From Paraphysomonas bandaiensis (Eukaryota; Chrysophyceae), in contig CBFFRP010000281.1 of assembly GCA_965644295.1 (NCBI GenBank), forward strand, positions 1 through 64,000: 64,000 bases of DNA. Reading direction: 5' to 3'. Below the pieces are notes generated by a model. That model did no database searches, was not told the origin of the DNA, and saw only the letters and a program-made list of their open reading frames with translations. Below, one piece after another: positions 55,580-64,000 of this stretch (position 1 is the stretch's first letter; each line of letters begins with the position of its first letter). The translations under genes and the position numbers were made by a program.

Positions 55580-56696
55580 AGTAGTGAATATCTTGAGTAT
55601 TAGCAATAGGCGTTTAAGAGTCAGGACTAATTTAGCATTGCAATTTAACTAACTAGTGCTTAACTCTGATATCAAACTATTTAACTCTACGAAAGAAGCT
55701 GCTTGTGCGTCACCACAAGCACCAAGGTGCAACCACGTTCGCTCTCTGTCCTTAAGGTGAACGCAGTGAGCAAGCAGATTGTTGATATACCTGACATCTG
55801 ATGACTACAGGACTCTTGAGACCTTTAGGTGAACAGCCCGGATGTTTGACTTCAGCAGGCAGCCCAATACCCCAGAAGACTGTTTATTCATCAGGGCCCA
55901 AAGACGTCTACACAAGTGACACTTATATCATTGTCCGTTGTACCACACTAGCATCTGGCTATGAGTGGGCAAAACAAAATCTGCTGACTATATATTCAGC
56001 TCACATTAGTTTCCCGGAAAAATATTTTCGGTACAATCCCCCAGAACCCCACGAAAAGGTGAGAGTCCGACTTTGTTTTGGGACAGAGACTATACGAATT
56101 TCAATGATAGGCTATGAGATAATTGAGACAAACTGAAACATATTGGAGATATTCATAATATTGATTGCTAGTTCAACTTTGTTGAGGGGCACCTGTTAAT
56201 ATTTAACTCACACTACTGTTTTAGTACTTCAGTGTCAGTGAAGCTTATCTTGTTTGAAGTGTGTCGTGTGATAGTGGTTGTGGTAGTGAATATTAAAGGG
56301 TAAAGGCTATTCTGCATTTAAAGATAATATATTAGTTGAGTATTGAGACAGCGTACTTTGGTATAACGGCATACCTCAAGGGCATCCGGGTAACCAGGGT
56401 ATTGGGCTGCCTGCTGAAGTCAAACATCCGGGCTGCGGGCTGTTCACCTAAAGGTCTCAAGAGTCATGTAGTCATCAGATGTCAGGTATATCAACAATCT
56501 GCTTGCTCACTGCGTTCACCTTAAGGACAGAGAGCGAACGTGGTTGCACCTTGGTGCTTGTGGTGACGCACAAGCAGCTTCTTTCGTAGAGTTAAATAGT
56601 TTGATATCAGAGTTAAGCACTAGTTAGTTAAATTGCAATGCTAAATTAGTCCTGACTCTTAAACGCCTATTGCTAATACTCAAGATATTCACTACT
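55580..56696. mobile_element. Foldback element with about 295-bp terminal inverted repeats
   Basis: Left arm 55580-55872 and right arm 56397-56696 are near-perfect inverted copies (AGTAGTGAATATCTTGAGTA outside, AGCCCAATACCC inside). The 524-bp centre starts with the block GGCCCAAAGACGTCTACACA, shared with the diverged copy at 13314-14320. There is no transposase frame, so it must be mobilised in trans, or it is a captured-gene element. Confidence 0.85.
55801..56136 (+). pseudogene. Coding remnant inside the foldback element
   Basis: Frame of 111 codons that reads from the left arm into the centre. The central part (PKDVYTSDTYIIVRCTT, then SGYEWAKQNLL, ISFPEKYFRYNPPEPHEK, VRVRLCFG) has protein-like composition. 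The diverged copy near 14120 keeps PKDVYTSDTYISVRCT in the same frame with mostly silent changes before it breaks. I cannot name the source gene. It may be a captured host exon or a piece of the parent transposon. Confidence 0.4.
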
Positions 56697-57053
56697 TCTG
56701 ATTTTTTTAGATAATATATTAGTTGAGACAGCATACTTGAAATTTGGTCGCGAGTTATGACTATATGATGCACGCTTTTCCAGTACATAGACACCAAGGC
56801 TCTGTTTATGTCATTTTAACGTCTACGAGTGCAGTTCAAACTGATGGACTTATCATGTAACGCTATTCTATTAAATAGAAAACTAGCAAAAAAGGTGTCA
56901 ACAAATAAAACTGAAAACATACTACCAACACAGCACAAATATAACGATGTGTCATGTCTTGTCAAAACTGATGACGCCAAAAAACGCCAAAAGGTTACCC
57001 ATTCCAATCTTTAGAATTCAATGATCTGATATCGTCTGGTGCTTTTATATGTA
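56697..57053. other. Intergenic, nothing recognised
   Basis: Short AT-rich stretch between the foldback element and the EF-hand gene. It should contain the latter's 3' UTR. Confidence 0.4.
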
Positions 57054-58006
57054 CTACTCATCGTCCTCATCTATGTCTACCCAACTGGAGAACGCATGGA
57101 CAAATTCGGGAAAGTCAATTTCACCATTCGCGTCCCAATCCTACATATATACCATTCAGTTTCTTGTGACCAAAACCAATACGACGACATACCATTTCAT
57201 TCCAACGCTGCTGGCTGAGCATTGCATTTCTCCCCCCCTTTCCTTCCTCAATCATTGCAGACACCGCGTCTCGACTTATGAATCCCTTTCCATTTGGGTC
57301 AAAGAGAAGGTATGCTGACACAATTAGATTCATGACACCGTTGATGTCAGCTGCACTACAAGTCAAGCCATTCACTTCAATAAGGTTCGATGGACGGGCC
57401 CCCTTCGTAGATGTTTCGTCCTCATGAATGTCCGGCATAATTTCCAATACATGGCCTGTAAACCCGTCAGCAGAATGAGCATGAAAGGAACAAAAAAATG
57501 GAGATTATCCATAACTGACCTACTGTTAAAGCAACTAAAAATTCTTTGAACTCTATAACTTTGGAATCGTCCAAGTCAACAAACTCAAAAAGCTCAATAA
57601 TTTGATCTCTGTATTTATCATTAGTAGTGTATAACTTATTCAAGAAATGTTTTATACTTTTCCATAGGTCCATGCAATATCTGTAGCGAATCCTTCAGCC
57701 CATCGTAATTTAAACCGCTTTTGCCTTCAGACTTCAACGCAAAAACAGCTTTGATGTACGCCAACACGCTTCTCAGTCTGTCAAAACGAAGTAATATCCT
57801 ACACAAAAAGAATGACATTCACGAGTATAAGTTAAAAAAGGTCTGTGTTACTTTTCGAATGTAATGGGATTGCCCGCCTTGTCTACCTCCCCCTTCTTTT
57901 TCTGAAGAACTCTTGCGATCCTATCGGAAGTCTTTTTCGTAGAAGATGTCTTTTTGGAACTTGGTGTTACAACAGCCAAGCTAGATAGAGAAGAAGTACA
58001 GCCCAT
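57054..58006 (-). CDS. CML21/22-like EF-hand protein, probably N-myristoylated
   Basis: Five exons (four introns of about 50 bp) give about 243 residues from the ATG at 58006. The start MGCTSSLS is a good N-myristoylation and palmitoylation signal, so membrane attachment is likely. EF-hand loops are DLDDSKVIEFKE (near 110, canonical), DPNGKGFISRDA (near 175, with Ala instead of Glu at position 12, so weak or dead) and DWDANGEIDFPE (near 220, canonical). The ending MDWDANGEIDFPEFVHAFSS plus an acidic DIDEDDE tail is very close to plant CML21/CML22. One intron contains a perfect TACTAAT branch point before ATACAG. The role is calcium sensing; targets are unknown. Confidence 0.82.
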
Positions 58007-58683
58007 GAGCAGATATTGTGAAGCAATATGTCGAGAAGGAGAGCGAAATGCGTTAAGTTACGTTGCGTGAGATGCGGTAGAAAAAGCCACAACTAAATGA
58101 ATAGAAATAAGATAAATATCGAAGGATGTGACTTCACACAAGCATACAGACACTGTTGAGAGAGAAGGAGTGCATGCAGTTAATGGAAGGGATGTTGCAA
58201 GAAACTGATGCAGCGTTGTAAAGACCCCACGTATTAGTGTACGGTGAAGAGGTACAACTCAACGGTACATATAGACATAGGAATTGTATGGTACAGCGGT
58301 ACATTAAGAGGATGAGGATGCAGTTTGCCCCAATATTTCTTCTCCATTTTTGTGTTAAAATTTTGCATATTTCGTATTTCTGGGTGGATATCTGCGAGGT
58401 ACACATCTAGACATTCTACGTAGTCGGATCGTAGTATGGTCCGTATATGCGACTATTATGGTATTCGCCTAGTATTCGCTGTACATGTGTGTGTATATGT
58501 ACTGCTCCAGCGTGTATACGCTCCATACATACAATCCAGTTCTTGATGTCGAACTGTCCTGTCGATCCTCAACTCATAAAGCCCACTGTGATTGTGATGT
58601 TGTACATATCTTCACGTAAAATAACTTAGCACTTGTCGTCTCTATCAACAGATCTGCTCTGCCTCAAGGGAGTGTAAAGGGTA
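58007..58683. promoter_or_regulatory. Bidirectional region between EF-hand gene and giant helical protein gene
   Basis: 677 bp between two divergent start codons; both promoters must lie here. No specific element is claimed. Confidence 0.3.
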
Positions 58684-61600
58684 ATGGAGTCGACAGGCCT
58701 CAGCAGTGCTTTAAACTCTGATCATTCCGATGAGCATGGAAATAGTTACTGCCCCGCCACTAGTGCATCTATGCACCTTTCACCTGTCCGAACGCATAGG
58801 GGCATATCTGGTATGTATCAAAATCATTTCAAATCTGTCTCTGATGTTGGTTGTGATGCGGTTTACAGAACACAAGAAATGTGTCACTTGTGGAGAGTCG
58901 TATTCACCAAACTCTAACTTTTCAGCGCCACATGAGGAATACAAACCGTCCTTTATGATTTGGAAACAGTTGTCTGAAGAGTATATATCTAATGTTCCCT
59001 CCTTTCCTTTGCAAATTATCAAAGGGCAGATATTGTCATATTTGTTTCCATTATGCAGTGGAGATATGAATCGTGGCAATTTGCAGGAGGATGCCTTGAC
59101 TGTGGAACAATTTGGCAGTTTAGCGAAAACATTTGGGGAGGCTGAGACCGTCGTCGGTTGCAATAGAACAAGGGAATTGCTATGGGATATTGTAAATGCA
59201 TGCCTCGACAATCCTGGTGCTCAGAATTACTTCGGTCGTACATTATCAGTTACACGACGAATTCTTTATTTGCTGACGCACAGTGCTGAAGAATATGAAT
59301 TAATTGACGCTGCGTTGACTGCTGTAGCTGTATTGATTCGTTGTGGGGAATATAGACCTACAACAAGTGTAAAAAACTTGAATATGTTAACTACTGCTGG
59401 ATTGGCGAAGATATTGGCAACGGTATTACGCTGCCATATAGATAGGCATTCTACTTGTGAAAGAGTTTTTCTCGTGATATCACATTTCGCTTTTGACAAA
59501 AGGCAGAGACTACAATTAGTCGAAGAAGGGGTGTGTGAATATATTGTGAAAGCGATTGAGATACATAAAGATCATTGCGTCGTGATTGACCGAGCTCTGT
59601 CTGCGATATTCAACTTAATTCCTGAAGAGAAGAGTGTTGATATTTTTGTCAGATGTAACATTTTCGAAGTACTGTTGCCACAATTAACTAGTCAGTCTGA
59701 GACTATAGTTTCTGCTGCATATGGAATTATTGGTATCATACTTCAGTATCCGAAACACTGCGGTTATATAGTACAGGCAGGGGCTGTGGACGCGATTACT
59801 CTTTTCCCCACTCTGTGGATCAATTCTGAACACACAATGCAGAACTATATACTTGCTGTTGGGTGGTTGTCTTTTCAGGGAATTGGAAACTTATCACATG
59901 AGTCAAAGAATCATTTGTATTCCATCACTTTGAGCACACTGAAGATGTACCCAGCTTCGAAATCTATTCAGTTGTTAGGTTTACTTGCATTTTTCTCATG
60001 GGTAGATGATACCGATATTTCCCCCGCAAACAAGATTTCTACGTGTGCAACCCTGATGAACATACTTAGTAACACTGATTGTTATGATGTTATCATTTTA
60101 GGGTGTCTTCTTGTTTCAAAAATTGTAAATACCGCGGATAATATGCGAGAGTTCGTTGGCACGCTAGCATGCGCTCCTCTCACAAAGGTAACACAATTGC
60201 TTGTTGATAACAAGTTTCAATGCCCCACAAATTCGTGTGGTGCTCTTTTAATGGCTGTGAGTTCAGCGGTTAGTGCATTATGTCACGAGACATTGGCCAA
60301 TCAGCAAGAATTTTTCAGACTAGGTATTATTGAAATTCTAAAGGGACTGCTGGAAAGTGATATTGCCAATGTTACACACGTTTTTCCAATTGCACTCCAG
60401 ATGTGTATGAACAAGAAAACTATTAATACCGATATTGTTGATACAATGCTTATTGAAAATATTCACACAATAGTTATATCGAGTTTAAATCATTTGGATA
60501 TTGCACTTGAAGAATCCACAGGAGTAACCTGTGACATGTTGGGATTGGTTGCTTTGCTTTCGTTCTCGGTTACTTTTCGACATCTCTTTGGAGCTGAAGG
60601 TTTTCAAATAATTCTCAAGTATATCCAAAAATACCACAGTGTTCGAGATGTCAAAGTGAATCTCTTTCTCGCTTTTGGTTCACTTGTACCTTACGTTGAT
60701 GCGGAATGTGATTTGGAACGGTTCGACACTTTGAAAGTTATAGCAATGTGTTTAAAAAGAGACAAGGACGATATGAGTTTGATAATGTCGTCAACAGTAG
60801 CAATGACATGCGCGATAAGAAGCAACGGCAGTGTTTTATCATTGGAGTTAGCAGACGACATAATTTCGTCCACCAAGGATTTGTTACAACAGTATGTATC
60901 CAACAGGAATATCGTTATATGTTCATTGAAATTACTGTACTCAGTAATATGTGCCGACAAGTCATCTGTAGGCTCCAGTAATAGTTACGAAACTTTGGGG
61001 TTAGTCAAATTGTTATTTGATGTATTACGTCGGTATATAAATGACAAAGATGTAGTTTGTGGCACTTGCTGGACACTTTGGCTTTTAGATTTTGTGGGAG
61101 GATTAGTGTCGACGATTGAATCTAACGATCTGATTTTGGCTGCTGAGAAACACATACATGACTCCGTTGTGTGTACTTATGTATTTCTTGTCATCAAGTC
61201 ACTATCAAAATATGAAGATGTGTCTATTCAACGAGAAAGACTTATTAATTTTTTCAATTTTTGTGTCCATTTACACACAGAAGATGATAAGTGCCTATCT
61301 GCTGCTTTTCAACTTTTGTCCACTGTGATTGATCATCCTGATGGTCTTGCTGTTAGTATAGACTTCAATGGTATGTTGGCGGCATTTCGAAGAGCTATAG
61401 ACACGTCCAGTGCAGTATTAGTTAGTCAAATTGTTGCCGACTTGTGTATTCTCTTGACATATGTCGAGTATCAACGTGTGCTGGGAGCAATGAGTATAGG
61501 GGAACTATTGTTATCCTGTCTAGAAAAGGGCTTTGCTAGCCATGACACAGAAATTCGTCTTCTGCGGTGCATATGTTACATTTTCGAAAACGTATCAGAC

Positions 61601-64000
61601 GAGCAAGAAAATCGAAACGACCACAATATGGCGATCTCTTTATTGAATGCAGGTTGTGTTCAAGTTATTATACGCACAATGGAGCGAAATACAGTATGCG
61701 CTGATATTGTAGAAGCTGGATACTCTCTTCTAAAAAATGTTGCGCTCTGTAGCAGTGGAAGAATTAAAATTTGGTATGAGTGGGATTACGTCTCGAATCA
61801 TATCGACCGCTACTTTGACGATCCTCCAATATTCGCCCGTATTGTCCTGGTACTACAAAAGCTGTGTCTATTCGAGGAAGTGCCCAAGGCTTTAACTTGT
61901 CCGAAGTATTGTAAGTACTTTTTAGTACGGCATTTTGATACTGATTCTGAAATGTCAATACTCTCTGGCAAGTTGATATCGATTTTGCTATCGTTTTCTG
62001 ACTGCCCAGCAACGGCTAGGTCTGCCCAGGAGATCTTCTTGGAACAAAATATGGTGGAATTGGTAATTGGAAAGCTTAATGACAAGAGTTTACCGCTTGA
62101 ACGCTATGTGTGTGAAATGGAAATTTTATTCGGTTTACTTAATCACAATGAAATCAGTGTCGGGGTTTTAGTAAACAGAGATGACTTGCTATCATTGTTG
62201 ACTGATTTTGTTTCTGCTCACATCAGCGAAAGTTCTTTGGCGTTGTTGTCGATGATCATTGTGACTGAGTTGTGCTCCGATCGATCGCTATATACTAATA
62301 TACGGCAATGTAAAGTTTTATTCAATTCTAGTGTACATGCCATCGCTGTCCATGAAGATAATCCTGCCATTGTGTACAATTGTTGTCAATGTATAGTCCA
62401 CTTTCTTCGTTTATTTGTGGAGGAAGAATTGGATTTTGTAGACCGCAATTTAATTTCCACCTTAACAGACGCGATGCGTAGAAACATGGAAAATGAATCT
62501 TTAGCTAACATTGCCTCAAATGCAATTACAATGTTAAGTCGAAGATTTAATGTTGAAGCAGCCAGAGAAGCTAACGACGTTAAGACGCAGTTCGAGCGTA
62601 TAGCTGAAATGCTGTCAGAAGCTGCGAAATTTAAAGATTTTGCACTTATAGCCACCTCTTCGTCTGAAATAGTAGACTTATCATGTGGTGAAATTGACGA
62701 AAACGTTTCATTGATTAGTAGCCGTATATATGAGCAGTTACACGAAGCGCTTGTTGTTTCTGTGGGTAACTCATTTGCCCAAATTGCGATTTTGAAGGCA
62801 ATTGTGTATCTTTGTGGGCACAACGATCGGCCATTTCAGCATCGAAGTCATGTGGTTGGAAAATTTATAGCTATGCGAACTGACTTGGCAGTATTTCGTT
62901 GTTTGAGTATGATGTATCACAACTGTAGAATTTCTGAATTCGCAACGCTGTTGCTGCATTTCTTTATATCGTATAGCAACTCTAGTGATGAGAGTTTGGA
63001 ACTACCTAGACTTCTTCAGCTCACATGTGAAGTCTTAAATCGCCACGACGACGATATGACAACATTACAGAACTCATGTTTGTTGATTACAACGATCTTA
63101 AATGCTTCCAATAATTCTGAATTATGTTCATCTGATCACCTTTGTGAACAACTTTGTGTCTCTTTGCTGACTGGTATGAACGATAGTACATCCGCGCTGC
63201 GTATTGTTTCGGCCCTTTCAAGTCTCATATATACTCAGAGTTACGATCATGCCACATACATGGTCAGACGGCAACATATTTTAAAGAATCTCTTGAGTAT
63301 TTTACGTGCACATATGGAGCATAATAGCACTGTAACTGCTGTGTGTACGCTGATTACTAATCTTTCTGTGTCAATTGGAAAGGATTTCAATGCAATTTTG
63401 TATGAATTAGGAGGACATCAGGTGCTGATCGAAGTATTGCGTCGTGACTCATGTACAAGTGAAACTACGATCTACAGTGTTTACGACACAATATACACTG
63501 TGTCACAACACATGTCGCCCTGCTCCAACCACTTTAATCATAATGGTATCTGGGAGCTCGTTATACGCGATGTGGAAAGATTTCAGTGGGAAGCTAATGT
63601 AATGAAAATTGTGTGTCTGTGTATTCCAGTTCTACTTATTGAAACGGATGATCTTGTGGGTATTAACTTTCAGATAATGTTGGAAATGTGTATCAAAATA
63701 CCTCGCGTTCACAGCAGAAAATGTGAGGTTATTCTTGCGGTAGTCATGGCAATTGAGTGTATACTTGGAACAGAATTTAGTTTTTCGATCTCTACATTGA
63801 GGAGTTTGCTAGACATGCTAGGTCCGTTGTTTGAACAGTACTTACATGAGCATGAGCTGGTCCAGCAGTTCTCACTTATATTGATTCGCATAACATCGCG
63901 AATTAATGAGTTTGAGCATATAGAAAATTTTATTGATTGCAGTTTATGCGGAACAATTGTTTCTGGGCTGTATACGTATTCACGGCATGAAACTATATTT
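58684..64000 (+). CDS. Giant ARM/HEAT-like helical protein, 3' end outside window
   Basis: Exon 1 is 58684-58810, intron 58811-58868 (GTATGT...TTACAG), and exon 2 runs from 58869 to the window edge in one open frame, giving at least 1753 residues. The start MESTGLSSALNSDHSDEHGN is disordered. A short CxxC motif (KKCVTCGESY) follows near residue 50. From residue 65 on the sequence is an unbroken series of amphipathic helices with the look of armadillo/HEAT repeats (SAAYGIIGIILQYPKHCGYI; AGAVDAITLFP; LLNAGCVQVIIRTMERN; LGGHQVLIEVLRRDS). I do not recognise a specific family. Such very large repeat-solenoid proteins are often scaffolds or transport adaptors. The frame is consistent at the sites I checked (58934, 59882, 60122, 60782, 63998 share one phase). 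Confidence 0.75.

Overview
The window is nuclear DNA of a compact, intron-containing eukaryote, most likely a unicellular protist or alga. The evidence is spliceosomal introns of mostly 45-65 bp with GT...AG ends (one has a perfect TACTAAT branch point), eukaryote-only genes (SEC61 alpha, WEE1, TMEM208, a mitochondrially targeted ATP synthase alpha), a eukaryotic tRNA-Pro(AGG) and LTR retrotransposons. An RHM-type UDP-glucose 4,6-dehydratase and a CML21/22-like EF-hand protein hint at an algal or related lineage, but the lineage cannot be fixed from sequence alone. There are no operons; genes lie on both strands about 3-5 kb apart.

Layout, left to right. 1-2.1 kb: 5' LTR, primer-binding site and a long gag-like frame of an LTR retrotransposon running off the left edge. 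2.5-6.3 kb: an orphan (possibly HRI1-like) gene and a type II membrane protein with weak sulfotransferase features. 7.6-10.4 kb: a gene made largely of a nearly perfect 63-residue tandem repeat. 11.3-13.0 kb: a nine-exon gene of unknown function. 15.7-17.0 kb: nucleotide-sugar dehydratase. 18.6-20.4 kb: ATP synthase alpha. 20.9-21.2 kb: dead hAT transposase. 21.9-25.9 kb: divergent TMEM208/SND2 and WEE1. 28.9-33.3 kb: a secretory glycosyltransferase-like protein, a multi-pass membrane protein and a small orphan. 33.6-39.3 kb: a young, complete Copia element with a frameshift in integrase. 39.7-46.1 kb: an IQ-motif protein and an EF-hand protein. 46.3-55.0 kb: four tRNA-Pro genes and a 7.9-kb inverted duplication (two arms of about 3.5 kb around 793 bp) that carries two complete copies of SEC61 alpha. 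55.6-56.7 kb: a foldback element. 57.0-58.0 kb: a myristoylated EF-hand protein. 58.7 kb to the right edge: the start of a giant alpha-helical, ARM/HEAT-like protein.

The recognisable genes are mostly housekeeping and secretory-pathway genes (SEC61 and TMEM208/SND2 both serve ER targeting or insertion; the glycosyltransferase-like and sulfotransferase-like proteins and the nucleotide-sugar enzyme fit glycan synthesis), plus calcium/calmodulin-type proteins. They do not form an obvious single pathway cluster. At least six repeat families fill the intergenic DNA: two LTR families, a GACTAGG-type MITE, a foldback element with a conserved internal coding remnant, a 130-bp dispersed repeat, and a hAT relic. 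The most unusual items are the SEC61/tRNA palindrome, the homogenised repeat protein, and the two long frames open at the window edges.
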